Part shown: positions 38,791-52,784 of the stretch, piece by piece
Position numbering within the stretch: the stretch's first letter is position 1
Layout: the number at the start of each line of letters is the position of its first letter
DNA from: Zonotrichia leucophrys gambelii
Lineage: Eukaryota > Chordata > Aves > Passeriformes > Passerellidae
Direction of reading: 5' to 3'
Length of the DNA stretch: 64,000 nt
Assembly: GCF_028769735.1 (NCBI RefSeq)
Contig: NC_088172.1
Coordinates: forward strand, 34,940,897-35,004,896
Made by a program: the position numbers and the translations under genes
The notes under the pieces: model-generated
What the model saw: only the letters and a program-made list of their open reading frames with translations
Told to the model about the DNA's origin: nothing
Databases searched by the model: none

Positions 38791-41480
38791 ATCAAATGAT
38801 GCCAGGGACTAACACTCAGAAATACAGAGGTTTTATAGAAGCAGTAAAACTTCATTATGTGCCAAATATTACTTGTAGTTTTAGTTAGAGAAATGCTACT
38901 TTTTGAGACAAATGGCTGCATGAGAGGGTTGGGTGTAGGGACACACGATATCTTCACTCGTAATAGACAAGTTGTGCAGGCACAGGACACAGGGTGAGTT
39001 GACATGGGAGTTTCTGTAGTGCAGCTGGTGAAAACATGCTTTCTAATGCAGGCCCTGATTTGAGCATCAGGGCTTTATGTGTCACTCGGTCCCCAGCTCC
39101 ATGCACCCTGTGCATTCTACAGCAGAATCCCAGCACAGGAGGAAGGGAACAATGCTAATACAGGAGGTTTCTGGGAAGGCAGAGGTCTGACCTTTCTCTT
39201 CGCCTTCTGCAACTTCCAAAGGTCTGGGATTCTTTTGTATAGTAGGAGTTCATGTGACCTTATTTTCACAGCTATTTAATTTACTTCTAATTGAATACGA
39301 TATTGTATGTGCCAGAAGCGTGCAACAGAAGTGTGCAATCTTTCTTAGATATGATTGACTTCGTTTCCCTGTCATGGCAGAATTCTTCACTAGGAATGCC
39401 GTACAACTAGAGCTCTGGTTACAGTTAATTTTTCATCTTGACGGTCAAGGAAAACTTTAAAAACTCAATCAAACTTAAACAAGATTTTCTGTTGCCTTAC
39501 CAAATCAAAAGACCCTAAAGAAGTACTGAGGGAAGTTTTTTCAGTAGCTATGAGTTTGTTTTTTTAAATTTTAATGTAATTTTGTGCCTCATTTATCACT
39601 TTTGATAAAGATACTAGTTTTCTATTAGGTTTTCATTCTGCTGGCATAAACTCAAATTTTCTTGCTATATCCACACCAGTGAAAAGAGCCCGTGTCCATT
39701 TTCTGACGCTAGGTTTAAAGGGTGCAGAATGTTCCTTTAACAGAGATGAACTTTTTAACCTACCAAAATAAGGGTCGGCAAAGTCTGTATTGAGGATGGT
39801 CCCTGGTACAACTCCTGAAACATGATCAGCTGTTGTCAGAGGGAGTAGTGACCAAAAAAATCTCACAGACATCACCAGCAATTGACATGATCATGATGAT
39901 CATGGGGCACTATCTCACCCCAGCCTTGTTTAATTTGCTCCTATGGAGAGAGACTCTGTAAATACTTCCTCCAAAGGTTATGTGATATGCATCTGTAAAT
40001 AGACAAGCTGAAAAGACAAATGTTTCCCTGCTTAGCAACTATGAAGTACTCAGATTTATTCAGAAGAAAGTGTAAGAATTTGGTACATATATAACTCTCT
40101 AAAGCATTTTAAAAAAGCTCTTCCTAAGTAGTGTTCTCTACCTTCAATACTCTTCACTGTGGCCTAGAAGTGGATCCATTCTAAAACGTAACTCCAGATG
40201 CTACACGACAGAGGTAGGGAAGGATCTTCAATCTTGTTCTTAATTACTGTGGCTGAAATTGATTTGACCTGAACTCTCTCTGCTTTCAAGTAGAGCAGGA
40301 TCCACAGGCAAGCTCCTTGCTTTTTGAACTAACATGCTGACTGACAAATAAGTAATTGTAAGGAGCTGATTTATTGCCCAGCCAGACACAGCTGGATGTA
40401 AAATATTAATTTTTAATGTAAAAAACAATTTCCATTTCTTTTACCCATAAAATCCAATAAATTAATCCAAGCACTTACAAATAATTGATATTTCACAATG
40501 GAGAGATTTTTTTTTTTTTTACCACTTATAAATGTACCCCTTTTAAAACCAAATGCTTTAAAGAGAATATGGTTTTGAATTTCAAGGCTACATAAATATC
40601 TCAGGACTGTGCTGACATCAAAATAAGCCATAAAAGAAAAAAACAAGAGTATTTTATGATGCCACTAGGACCCCAAAATATAGCCTTGTCCAAATTTTAT
40701 TTTTATCTTATATAATACATGGTTCCTACTACAAATTACAAGCTGACATCCTTCCAATTCCTTATTGTATTGTTCTTTTTCACTTTCCAGTTCCCTTATT
40801 CTTCTGAAATTTTACCCTAGGAAGAATGATAAGGAAAGGATCCTGAATGCTCACCCGAGTGGCAGTAGACAGCCAAGCTTTTAAGCTTCAAGAACATTCT
40901 TCTTTACATGAAGAATGAAAAAAAATATTAACTGCTAATTACAAGAAAAAAATGCCCATCTCAAAGGTTAATTCAGCTCTAGAACAGATTACTCAGGAAG
41001 TCTGTGCTTTCTTCATCATTGAAGACATTTAAAACCATCTGGAAGCACCTAAAGAAACATCTGTCTACAATTTTACTCCACTTGATTTTGATGAAGAAGT
41101 GGACCCGTGTCACTCCCACAGTTATGTTTTATGACTCTACTACACAAATATTTAATCTGACTTCATTACCAGTTGACAGATGCCCAGATGACAATTTCCC
41201 TACTCAAATCTTTCAGGAGTTTCTTCTCCCCAAACACTAATGAACACCTTACTGTTTCTGTATCAGTAAACAAAACAGACTAAGAACAGTGTTCTGGGAT
41301 ACAGTGTGGCACAGCTCACCTTCAAATAGCTAAACCTCCCAACCCTGACCAGGAAGGAAGAGATTGCCCCCAAAGTGTATACTGGGAATGATTTTTCACT
41401 TGTGCTAACCACTCACCGAACCTAGGCAATGCTTGCTGGCATGCTACGAGACACCAGTTTGTTCCATGCCAGGGATTTTT
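38791..41480. other. Noncoding DNA, no gene recognised
   Basis: Frames up to about 107 codons resemble no known protein. A T run lies at about 40507-40520. Nothing else was recognised. Confidence 0.5.
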
Positions 41481-41655
41481 GAATCATAGAATCACTAAGG
41501 TCAGGAAAGACATTAACCCAGCACTGCCACATTCACCACTAAACCATGTCCCCAGGTTTCCATCCACACACTATTTGAACACTTCCAGGGATGGTGATTC
41601 TGCCACTTCCCTGGGCAGCCTGTTCCAATGCCTGACCACCCTCTCAGTGCTTTCA
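41481..41655 (-). mobile_element. CR1 LINE 3' tail, minus strand
   Basis: It begins GAATCATAGAATCACTAAGG and continues with GGAAAGACATTAACCCAGC, CTAAACCATGTCCCCAGG, GAACACTTCCAGGGATGGTG and CTTCCCTGGGCAGCCTGTTC. These blocks are characteristic of the avian CR1 3' region read in reverse. It is truncated after about 175 bp. Confidence 0.9.
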
Positions 41656-44429
41656 ATTTGTTCACAGTTTAGCACATGGGTGATCATATACAAGCTCTCA
41701 GGTTTGTGCTTTGTTCTGTTTAACTTCCCAGTAAAAATATAGCCCTTGATTTGCTTTTCCTGCCTAGAAATGGAAGCAGAGCTTCAGCAGAGAGATAAGA
41801 GTACAAAAACTTGCAACCTTACTCCATTGCAAATAGACACACAAGGCTCAACAGGAGTAAGGCAGGGAAGATTTTGTGTGGAGGTTGTGGACCCTACCTA
41901 TATGTCTATATACCAGCACAGCAGCAATGTGAAACAGGAATATCTGATTTTCCTTGTGTAAAAGACTTGTAAGGTTCTAGTACAGGCTTTCAGAACTGCA
42001 TATTATTGCCCTTTTAATCATTAGCACTTTGAAAAAAACAGAAAGCAACTGATTTTTTAGAAGCTTGAAAATATTGGCTCACCTTGAATCATAAAATCCT
42101 ATTACCTTTGACAATGATTTCACTTCTACTTTTAGAAAAGTTCAGAACAGGAGCAATAGTTTGCTTTTGTAGGACTGAAAGGATATAACATAAGTAGCAG
42201 ATAAATACTCCTTTTAATGATATTCTGCTATTCTGTGATCTTAATTTTCTGATGATGATTTGTGGTACAGCAGTCAATGAAGATTGCTGATAAGTGCAAT
42301 CCCTTTTTGTTTGTACACAGATGTAGGATGCCATAGCCCACAGAATTCATCTTACCTTGTCCTGCAGGACAGACAAGGACTTGTTATCAAGCATTCCTAT
42401 TTTCACATGAGCAAAACAGGTTATTTTCCAAGATCAAAGAGGGAGTCCACGATGAACTAGGAGCAAAGTGCAAATCTTTTGAGCCTCAGCTCAGTGCCTT
42501 CACAAAAGACCTTTTCCCCATAGAGAGAAAACTGACAAAACCTTTAAGAATATTACTAGCACATCTGAAATCTCTTTAGCCCTGACTTCATTACTCCTCT
42601 ATAAGTCCCTGCAATCTTTCGGACTGATAGTGTCGAGGGAGTCTGTGGAGCAAAGACTGTATTAATGGTTATAGAAACATGCTCAATTTTTCATTTACTT
42701 CTCTGCACCTCACACCACTGCTGGGGGCTTGCTGGAAGTATAGAATCTTAATTGATTTAAACTATCCCAGTTCCATTAATTTATGAGGTACTATGTCCCA
42801 CTGAGGATCTATCTTGCACATCTTAGGTCAAAGCACTGATCCTTGATTGGTTGCTCTTGGTACCACTGATGATCAAATGAGTGGTAATAATAAAAATACA
42901 CCATCATCTGTTGATTCCATAAGAATTTCTTCATTTTCTTCATTAAATCTTTGCTGAACAGTGCCGTGTGAATATCAAGTGGGTAAGCAAGGAATTGTAT
43001 CTAGAGGCATTCAAGAGTAGAAACGATGCAGTGGCAGTCTTGCTGTTATTAGCAAAGTGATCAGGATTCAGAAGTGTTGTGAGAATTCTTTTGCCATGTC
43101 AGCCATCAAAGAGAGACACCAGAGAGATAAAAGTCACAGAGTGTTAAACCCTGCCTGTCGCCTTCGGCATGTTTTTGTTTAGTTCAATTCATCTCAACAT
43201 TTGATTTTTAATAGTTCACTTCTGTTGTTATGAGTGAAAAATAAAAAGCACTATTAAAAAACAAGTTGTGTGCAGGCAAAACACTGTTTCTGGCACTTCA
43301 CACCACCCAGAACACAATGTTATCTGCCAATTTGACTTGCTTTTATTTCATGTCCAATTACAAAAAAAACAGTATGAGAGAGAGAGAAGCCCAACTTTCC
43401 CTATTCTATTTTGTTGGGTTTTTTTTTCTTGTGTTTAAAAAATACAAGCCAAGTTAACAGCATAGGCAAAAGCAGACCCTGCAACCCTAAGGAGCAGAAA
43501 GCTATTTTTAACTTCCTTGAGGAAAATTGCATAAATACTATGCACTGCAGCAAAACAGGAATTTAATAAACCCCAATATCATGACTGGAAACAAAGCTAT
43601 TTAATTTAAAGTCTAGGCTGTGGCCTTGAATTTAACAGAGAGAGGTGACATCAAGGAATAGGTAGGAAAAGTAAATAGATATAAAAACCATGTCTTTCCT
43701 CCTTTTGCTTTCCCTAAGGTGTTTTCCAGCCAACAGCATTTCCCTCACCCCATCAGCCTGGATGGCAGCAGTGGCAGCAGCAGCAAGTGAAGGTTAAACT
43801 TGTATATTCATTAGAGACTCTTCTCAAAGGATATTTCTTACCCCTGAATGCACAGTTCTGTAACATTTAAAAACATCTACTGTTCTCTGCAAGTCCCATG
43901 TTTGCAGGGGATTGATTACTTTCTGTATCTGTCATTTAATTTTATTTTTGGTGTGGTTTTTTGCCTATAAAATAATTTCTTCAGCTCTTAAATGAAAGTT
44001 AGTTGTTTTATCCCGCTATTCTATTTTGCATATGTCTCTTTAATTTCTTTGTTTTTTGGATAATAATAGTTCTGACTTTCTGAACCACAGATGATCTTTT
44101 CTGTTTATTGATACTACAGTTAGCTTTCCTTGGGTTAATCCAACTCAATTAGGTCTACTACAGTGTCCCACCTCATTTATCTGTGTGGGGACCCTGAGTT
44201 GTGGCAAATCCTTGTGAGAGAACTTGCTGCATTCAGAGAGAGGTGCACAAATTTTTCCATTTTAAGATTTCTATAAAACAATACATTGTTGAGCTAACCT
44301 TCACAGCATCTTTGTTCCCATGAGAGCCCCATAGTTTATTTTCTGCTCCAATAGCTTCCATCCTTCCAGTTAGTTGTCTATCAGTGGTGCTAATTTGTTT
44401 CATCTGAAAGCTCAGTGTTATCCTTCTGG
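41656..44429. other. Noncoding DNA, no gene recognised
   Basis: A 12-bp palindrome (GTCCTGCAGGAC) lies near 42359-42370. A TATTCTGCTATTCTGTGATC segment near 42225 resembles a CR1 end but lacks the rest of the tail. No coding evidence was found. Confidence 0.5.
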
Positions 44430-44788
44430 TCTGTTCACCCTGGAGGAGACTGAGAGGAGACCTCGTCACAGTTACAGCTGAAGGGGCAGAAATGGATCTC
44501 TTCTCTGTGGTGACAGGACCCAAGAGAATGTCCTGAAGCTGAGTCAAGGGAGGGTAAGGCTGGATATTTGGAAAAGGTTCTTCAGCCAGAGGAAGAACTC
44601 TGGGAAGAACAACAGCTTCTTCTGCAGCAGCTCCCCAGGGCAGTGCTCACAGCACCAAGTCCAATGTTTGAGTGTTTGGTCAAAGCTCTCAGGCACAGGG
44701 TGTGACTCTTGGGGCATCCTGTGCAGGGCCAGGAGCTGGATTGGATGACCCTTGTGGGTCCCTTTCAACTTAACATATTCTGTGATTT
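44430..44788 (+). mobile_element. CR1 LINE 3' region, plus strand
   Basis: The blocks CTGTTCACCCTGGAGGAGAC, GGAGACCTCGTCACAG, GTGACAGGACCCAAGAGAATG, TGGATGACCCTTGTGGGTCC and the terminal ATATTCTGTGATT follow the CR1 3' region in the sense direction. About 360 bp are present. It is 5'-truncated. Two minus-strand frames over it are shadows. Confidence 0.88.
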
Positions 44789-45080
44789 CTGAAAGATAAC
44801 AAGAGCAGACAATCTTAGTGTAGACTTCTGTGTCAAGTGGGCTTGATGATACAGGTACCTGGGCACGGGTAATGTCAAACTTGCCCATTTTTCTGTTGCT
44901 ATTTTTCCTCGGGGGTCAAAAGGAATTATCAAATAATTTTTTTCATCTTATTTTATCCTATTTTCACCTCAAATTTTTGAACATCTCAAACTCAGTTCTT
45001 TTAGTCTAGCTAGGTCAAGAGGGGGGGCTCTGCATATATTCAACAACCTCTTTAGATACTTATTTAAATTCTTCATCTTA
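44789..45080. other. Short spacer between two tail-to-tail CR1 copies
   Basis: About 290 bp of AT-rich sequence with no recognised feature separate the 3' ends of two oppositely oriented CR1 copies. Confidence 0.5.
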
Positions 45081-45445
45081 TAGAAACATAGAATGCTTTA
45101 TGTTGAAAGGTCCTTTAAAGATATTCTAGTTCAACTTACCTGCAATATTCAGGGATATCTTCAACTGAAATAGGTTGCTTAAAGCTCCAATCAACTTCAC
45201 CTTGAGTGTATCCAGGGGTGAGACATTAATCACCTATCTGGGCAGCCTGTGCCAGTGTTTCAGCACCTTCACTGTAAAAAACTTCTTCCTTACATCTACA
45301 CTGAATCTACCTTCTTTTAGTTTAAAATCCTTACTCCTCGTTTTATTGCTACACACCCTACTAAAAAGTCTGTCTCCACATTACTTTTAGGCCCCCTTTA
45401 TGTATTCAAAGGCCACAATAAGGTCTTCCCTGTCAAATTTAAATT
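45081..45445 (-). mobile_element. CR1 LINE 3' region, minus strand
   Basis: It begins TAGAAACATAGAATGCTTTA, then GTTGAAAGGTCCTTTAAAGA, GGGCAGCCTGTGCCAGTGTT, AAAAAACTTCTTCCTTACAT and GGCCACAATAAGGTCTTCCC. This is the CR1 3' region read in reverse and one of the longer copies in the window. It is diverged and noncoding. The 5' edge is approximate. Confidence 0.9.
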
Positions 45446-47442
45446 AGACATGTTAAATCGCCTGCAGTTCATTTTTCAACACTGACTTTAGGGAGCACCA
45501 AGGACAGTGTTCCTCTATGCCCAGTCTCTGAAAAACTAAGCTCAGGTGAGATGGACGTGTTCTCTGACACTGTATTATGGATTCATCCTTTTTCAGAAAG
45601 AAGGATGCAATTTGTGGCCCTCACTGATCACAGAGAACTGGAATTCCTGTTAGCCAAGTGCTCATAACTGGGATGGGTAAAGGGCAGAGATTTTGACAGC
45701 ATAACAAAAGAGCTTCTAGTTTTCATCTGTACTGGCAACCTACTATAGTGCACGTGCAACACAACACAGTTCCATGCAAGAAAACTTAGATCATGACAAT
45801 TCTTGCTGAGAACACACAAGAGGTCAATAGTTTCAGCAAAGTACTGTACCACACTTGGGAGCAGTAATACAGATTTCTAAGTATTTGGTATGTATTCAGC
45901 CCTTTTTGTAAAACTTCTTTCTTTTGAAATTCCCTGAAGTGGCTCAATACATTTTGATACATGTTCTCTTTGAATAGTCTGGTGCTTTTGCTGCCGCTGT
46001 AATAGATTATTTTTATCATCATCAACCACAACAATTACAACAAAGGCAAAGTAAAAGGTATTTATCTGGATTACCTTTCAAATTTATGAACAAACAATTT
46101 CTCAGTGAACCATTTCAGATATCCTCCAAACACTACAACCTTTTTCAAGTTCAGACTTCCAATTAAGATCATGCTAGGAATGCAATCAAGGATCTCAGCA
46201 CTCAGAAGTTAATTATCTCCTCAGGCTAAGTCATAAACATACTTGTTTTGTTTTTGTCCACTTCATCTAATGATATAACGTATTTGCAAGATACAGATTT
46301 TTTCAGTTGTTATCAAGAGGGCCTATTGTGAGACTGTGGGAGCTTTTGTCACTGCTGAAATACAGCAAAAGCTAAACAGTTTTTGTGAAATAAGAGCACC
46401 GGGTACTCTCTGTCCAAAATTACCCACAGTCTGCCACACCAAATAAAGCTCCAAGATTGCTGCAGATCTTCTCTGCATGCTCAGCCAACTTACTCATCCC
46501 CAAAATTGGCTGGATTTGAGCCATGCATATACATTTCCTCTATACATGTGCTCTAAGAGGGATGATTTAGACTGACCTCGTGGAAAACTGAACAGAGCTG
46601 AAAATAAATAACTGAATAATCCTTTCTGTCCCTGATCAAATGGTTGTCTTATTCACAAGGGCCAAAAACCTCTCTGACTATCAAAAGGCAATGACGGTGT
46701 TTGAAACTTCCAAGTTAATCCAGCTCAAAGTTGGATTGACTGCCCCAGAGACTTCTAATTGCCAGATGGTTCTGCTAATGCCCACCTGGGAAAGCCTGTG
46801 ATTTGTGTGGCTCACACAGATAATCTGATCTGCTGCCAAAAGGCAGTGCCTGAAAGAAATGTATCCACTGTCAACATTTCTAGGTTTCAGATGTGTTTGT
46901 GGACTGATAACAGCCATCACTTTCCAACTCCATTGAATTCTTGAAATTCATTAGAGATAAACTGTTACAAATGAGTTGCATTTTCAGGAGAGATATTTAG
47001 CCTTGTTCTGCTTCCACTTCCCAAAAGCAGTGTTTTGTTATATCTGCATTTTGAGCTCAGTGCTGCTCAGAGGATGATCAGACCCACCCATCCTAGGTAC
47101 TACAAAATTTCACAAAAACCTTAAGCAGCATGAATTGAGGAACTCACCCATGGGAGAGAGACATAATTGAGGTGTACTCTCCAATCCAGTGAACAAATCT
47201 AGGTCCACAGATCAGACCAAAATTGCACTTCTCCTTCATTTGCAGTAAGTGTGAGACAAGTGCACCCTGGTAAGATGACATCCACCCAGGAGAAAGTGAG
47301 CTCCATTCTTCCATCATACAGCATTAATAATTTGAGCTTTAGCTCCACTTCTGCAGACAGCCTATAGGCAGCAATGTGGACCAATCATGTGAGACAGCAC
47401 ACTCATGTGCTCTCTCTTATTGTTGTCTTGCAGACATATCAA
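45446..47442. other. Noncoding DNA, no gene recognised
   Basis: No frame exceeds about 82 codons and none looks like a known protein. No repeat family was recognised. Confidence 0.5.
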
Positions 47443-47605
47443 AGAATCACAGAATCATGGAACAATTTGGGTTGGAAGGGACCTTTTAAATACCTTGCTC
47501 ATTCCCCCTGCCACTGGCAAGGACATCTTTCACTAGATCAGGTTACTCAAAGCCCCATACAGCCTGACCCTGAACACCTCCAGGGCTGGGGCATTCACAA
47601 CCAAT
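47443..47605 (-). mobile_element. CR1 LINE 3' tail, minus strand, best-preserved copy
   Basis: AGAATCACAGAATCATGGAA, GGGTTGGAAGGGACC, CCCCCTGCCACTGGCAAGG, CAAAGCCCCATACAGCCTG and AACACCTCCAGGGCTGGGGC follow the CR1 3' end in reverse. The terminal octamers are intact. Of the copies here, this is closest to the pattern I remember and so probably the youngest. Confidence 0.92.
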
Positions 47606-50600
47606 ATGCTGTTGGTTTTGAGGAGCAATGCCATAGCAAGTGACACATTTCAACAGTGGGACAAATAACACAGAAACTCTGCTAAAGAGGAATATTATCA
47701 GCCAAGAAAACACAGACTGTAAGGTATCTGAAAAAGCTTTAGGTGAAACATAATAGGTTGATGACAGCAAGCTAGTAAATATTGCCCCAGTGACCAGCAT
47801 CCATAAAGGAAAGAACCAATGACAAACAAATAATCACTATTTCCTGTTTTCTGTCAGCAACTCTGAAAGCATTGTCCTGCTGCACTGCTTGCCAGTGCCA
47901 CAGGTGATCAGTGTTCTATTTCACCCACTGGAAGGCGAATGTTGTTATTCACTCTTTTGCATGGCAAGGTTTCTATGGGGAGAAAACCATTCCTTGTAAA
48001 GAAGTAGTGAGAATTCACATTTCACATTCACCATTTCATATGCTCTTTGTGGTTTAGTATATCACATCAATCACAGACTATATCCTAAAAATCTGCCAGA
48101 AAAGATCCCACTTGTTTTTGTAACTTGAGCTGACATAGACAGCCATTTAGTACCAGTAAAAAAAATACAGTATCTGGAAACATAAAAAAGCAGTAGACTT
48201 TACAGGAGCACCCAAATCAACACATTCATCTGGGGAGAGCTGGAAAGGTCTTCACTGTATTCTAAATGCTAATCCCTGTTGTCTTATTCAGTGCACAGAG
48301 CAGGACAAATACACTGCTGGTATAAACAGGCACAGCAATACTGAGGAGCTGCTCTCACAAACACCACCACTGAATTTGGGATGATTTTCCTATATGCCTT
48401 CCATCCTGCTTTCAGACTTACTTTTTGCAGCTGTCAATTATTTCCATAGATCCATCCTATTCCTCCACAGGTTGTTTTCTGGACATTTAAGAGGCGTGGT
48501 CCAGATCCAGAAAGTTAAACTTTCTGTCTTATGGTGGGAGCTGCTACGCTGAAGTCTGTTCCCTGCGTGGGAGGAAGGGCTTTGCTTGCAGACCCAGACC
48601 TACAGCAGGCAAGCAAAACCAGCAGCAGCTCAGAGCTGGCAGCACTAGGAAGTGTCAAGCACAAGGATGACTGATTTTTTTTTCTCTAAGTTGAACACAG
48701 GTGTGAAGCCTACCACAACACAACTCTGTGAAATATAGCTCAAGCCTACTGTTTCCTCAAAGGAAGATGGGGACAGTATTCACAAGGAAATTTAGCCTTG
48801 ATGAGCCTTTTAGTTCCTTATGATGGCTTTTCAGTAAGAAGCACCTGAGCAGGAAGGAGAAGGCTTGATGTTGGAGGTGTTCTGAAACCACCATTTCCAA
48901 AGTCCAGGACAGTGGTGTCATTGTGTGTCTAGTCGGAGAAGGGACACTTTACCAGCAAGAAATTAAAATTAGAGAATTGCAAAGCAGGCTGACAAAAAGG
49001 TGGCTTTGATAGTCTCAAGGGTATTTAAGCACACCCTCAGTCAATGTTAGAAATAATCTAGAACTAAATGTTTGAATCTCAAGATTCCCATTTACCTGAA
49101 TACTTCATGATCAATTAATCTGGTATAACATGGCACATTGCAACATCATCTCCATAATTTCAGCTGAATTCAGTGTAGTACAACAAGCACAGGGAAAATT
49201 AGTTTAAGGATGCCTCTTTTTCTGAATCCCAAAAATCTGAGGAAGAAACTCCCAGGACCCCAAGAGCTGCAGTGAGGAATCACTTGACTCGCTTTCCTAA
49301 ATGTCAGTGTGTATATTTAATTCAAAGAGCACTTTAGGCTCCTATTTTTTGGCTTGTTTTTTCTGATCCTATCAATTTTTCTTAAATGAGTGAAGCTTTC
49401 TGGGTATTAATAAGTGTTTTTCCAGCCTAATATAAAAATATTTAGTCTTTTTTTCTTTTCTGTTCCCCCCTTATGCTTGCTGCCAGAAAAATACGAATTT
49501 AGATTACTAACCCACAGGCAAAGTAGCCCAAATCTTCCTTGATAAACTACTATAAATCTCTCATGATTCCCTTTGTTTCTTTCTTTTTTGTTTGTCCTTT
49601 TTGAGGGAATAGATTTTTCATTTTTACCTGTTTTTGTGCCCCAAGCATGTCTAAGGCTCTGGATCTCAAAATAAGAGTCACGACTTCCCCAACTCAAACA
49701 ACTAAACTCTTTTTGTCAGTAAAATTGTTGTCTATGAAGCCTCAACAAGAAGAAATAACTCCAGTGTGGAACTGTGGAGTTTATTTTGAGCTGAAATATA
49801 TTTATGCAATTACTTTGGCTGTCTCAGAGAAGAATCTCTGAAGCACATTGGAACTCTGTAAAGATGCAACAGTGACTTTCATTTTTGCAGTTTTAAGCTG
49901 CCAACAAACAGAAAAAATGTAAGCAATTGCACTGGTCTCAGAAATCTTTTATTCTTTTTCTGTACTCTCAAGAGTGACCCAAGGATACTCCAAAAGCCTT
50001 TCACTTGCAGCACTGGAATATTTACCAACCATCCAACCACTTGAATTAAAGAAGAGTTTCTCTTAGCTGGTAGCAAACCTAAATTTGCCATTGTCTTTTT
50101 TCCCACAAGTCAACAAGCTCATTCCACATTGCCAAGTACTTTAACAAAGCACTTGATTCTGCACATAGAAACTCAAACAACAAGAGCAAAATAATGTATA
50201 TTGGGAAAGTGCTCACAGATACAGAAACACACATATGTGCCTGGCTCACTGAGGTAGCACAAATTATTTACAGTTCTTATAACACATTTTTCACAGATAA
50301 TTTTGGTCAATGAACAGAAAAAATATATCATTGCAAGAAGTTTAATTGATAATCTAAAGAGCTGAGTATTGACTAAGAGTCTTATTCAGCCATCAACACT
50401 GAGTCAATAATGTTATAAGTCTGCTGTGGTCAAAGAACTTGTACTGTATTACAGCAAAGCATAATCCATCTGGATTGAAAGTGAGGATGCACAGTATCAG
50501 CTGTGGGCCCACATCTTGAAAGAGCAGGGATTTCCAAAAAGGTTATGACAGGTATATGGACATAAACTGGCCACAATATTGATCCAAAGAAGTACCAAGA

Positions 50601-52461
50601 CCTGCCAGCTGCTCTCTTCTGTCCAAAATTCTCTCCCATGGCCTGAAAAAATACTCTTCTAATGAGAAGCTGAAAAGAAAATACAGCCTACATTTATTTA
50701 GTGACAGAGGATGTAGAGAAACAATTGAACCTCAATGTAAGAATACTGACCTTTGAAGATACCAGTAGCATGCATGTCCTTTTAATGTTGAACCATTAAA
50801 GAAAAGAAAACCCCAAGTCAGGAGGCTGAAGCAAGCAACAAGCAAAGAAAAGTAAGTTGATCATTTTTAGTAAGAGTAAAATTAAAAACTGGGGCAACTT
50901 ACCAGTGAACTATCCATATTTAGGAGTTCTTTGAAGATAAGAAGTTATCTTTTTTGAAATTATGAATTTGGCATAAAGTTATTGGTTCCAATAAAAAGTG
51001 AAGTGTGCATGTCTGCCTCCTGTGTAATGCAGGTGAACAAAAAGGTCTCTTTTTCCTCAAAACTGATTAATGCATTTCTTGGAGGCTAGATCTTAACTAG
51101 CTTGGATCTTTTAATGAAATTCCTCTGATCTCAGAGCAGGATTAATGTGAAGAAAAACACATGAAGAGCTTTGGATTTCCTTGCATTAGCTTTAAGCAGT
51201 CACTGCTATCTGTACTGTTTTTCCAACCACTCAATGATTATGATTGGATTTTTCAAAACCATGTCAATTTTAGGCACCCAGATCCTATTGCCTTTCAACT
51301 TGCACTTTCTACACTGGCTACAAACCTCATCAGTGCAAAATGAAACTTTGCCAGGACCATGGCTGTTCTTTTCAAGAGTTAACTGCAGCAAATTGGTTAC
51401 ATAATTAGAGTTACAATTTGCCTCATTACAAACAAGCAATGAAAACTTTAATCCTCCTTCATCCCAAGAATCAAAGTGTGGAAGCTCTAAATCTTGTCTG
51501 AAATGGCAAATAAGAACAAACCTTGACAGTGCTAAATGGAGAGAGGGAGCTATTTTGGAAGACTTGTAAGACAAATTGATCATGCATGACTCTCTTTCTG
51601 CCTTAGGGGCAATGTTGATAAACACTAAAAATGCTGCTGTACAATGAAAAAAAAAACCACAAAAAAAAAAACAAAACAAGAGAGAGAAAAAGATATTTTC
51701 TGCTTTAATTTATTCTAGACTTCCTGTAATTAGAAGAAATTATTGTTTTCTGATATTCGTTTATCTAATTAGGAAGTTTAGGAGGAAACAAATTCATCCT
51801 TTCTGAAGAGAATGATGCTTTCCTAGAGGTGGCAGAAAATTCTCAGCCTCCATTATAATAATTAAGTGTAGTGTTTATAATCTCTTTTTTTCTCAAAGCT
51901 GCTAGTAGTCTGTTATAAAACCACACCTGAGGAATAAATAAATGCCACTGTAGGTACTTTGACTCTTCCAGTCCCCCTCCTACACAAAAGCTCACTTCTT
52001 TCTGCATAATGATTGCTTTGCAAAATAGATGGGGTTTGCCCCTGGGCAGCCTGCCTGGTAACTAGGGGGGAGAAAAATGGACCTTCCTCCCTACCTTGTT
52101 ACTGAGGATGCCACTACCATCCCATGTAGCACATACTACTAAAAGAAAAGTAGGAATGGTTAATTCAAAGATCTGCATCTATAGAGAAAATGATTGTCTG
52201 AAAGAGAAGCTGACCTTCAGATGCCAGTTCCCATGGCCTTAGATGTTCACCTGTCACAAGACAGCAATGACAGCCAGGCTGAGCAGGAATTGCAGTGCAC
52301 TACACACAGTCGATTGCTGGGTTTTGTATTTCTTGATTTGGAGAAGGGTTGGTGTCCTCTGGAGATGCAATATCCAAGGCACTAAAGAAGCAGTTCTTCA
52401 AAGGAAGCCTCTGGAATTCTTGAGGGGTGGGACAGCTCCAGGCAAGTTTGAAACAGGACAC
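47606..52461. other. Noncoding DNA, no gene recognised
   Basis: The longest frame is 157 codons on the minus strand (51206-51679). It has no recognisable domain and includes a low-complexity Phe-rich start, made by an A-rich stretch at 51640-51680. A block at 51700-51900 has TAATTAG-type motifs. No repeat family was recognised. Confidence 0.5.
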
Positions 52462-52702
52462 CTGTTGTATTGCATTAAATAGTTTATTTAGTTGTTGTTT
52501 AGCACCGGGTGATTGGAAATTTGTACTGGGTACGTTATGTCACGTGGATTGCTATTTCCCTTTTCCCATCATATGGTCTTTCCCTCATGGTCTTTCCCTC
52601 TGCTGTACCCACTGGTGGTTTGGGCCCTGATTACCCCTCCCCTCGCCCCTCCTCAATGGTATCCCTTTGGCTGTGGTCCTCTTCCCCTGCCCCCATCCTC
52701 GG

Positions 52703-52709
52703 GTATAAA
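52703..52709 (+). promoter_or_regulatory. TATA box of the plus-strand LTR
   Basis: GTATAAA in the context GGGTATAAAGG, about 80 bp upstream of AATAAA in the same LTR. Transcription would be expected to begin near 52733. Confidence 0.6.
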
Positions 52710-52784
52710 GGTCCCCTGCAAGAGGGTCACACGTTCTTTTCCACCTGGGAGGTTGCCTGAGGCTGAAGTGTCTCTTCCCAAGCC

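Noticed and set aside
42086..42115. GAATCATAAAATCC resembling a reverse CR1 terminus
   Set aside because: The following sequence does not continue into the GGTTGGAAGGGACC-type block expected of CR1.
42200..42245. CR1-like end (TATTCTGCTATTCTGTGATC)
   Set aside because: The octamer-like end is present but the upstream CR1 tail blocks are missing, so a chance match is likely.
51206..51679. 157-codon minus-strand frame
   Set aside because: No recognisable domain. Its N-terminal part is encoded by an A-rich low-complexity stretch. Length is within chance expectation.
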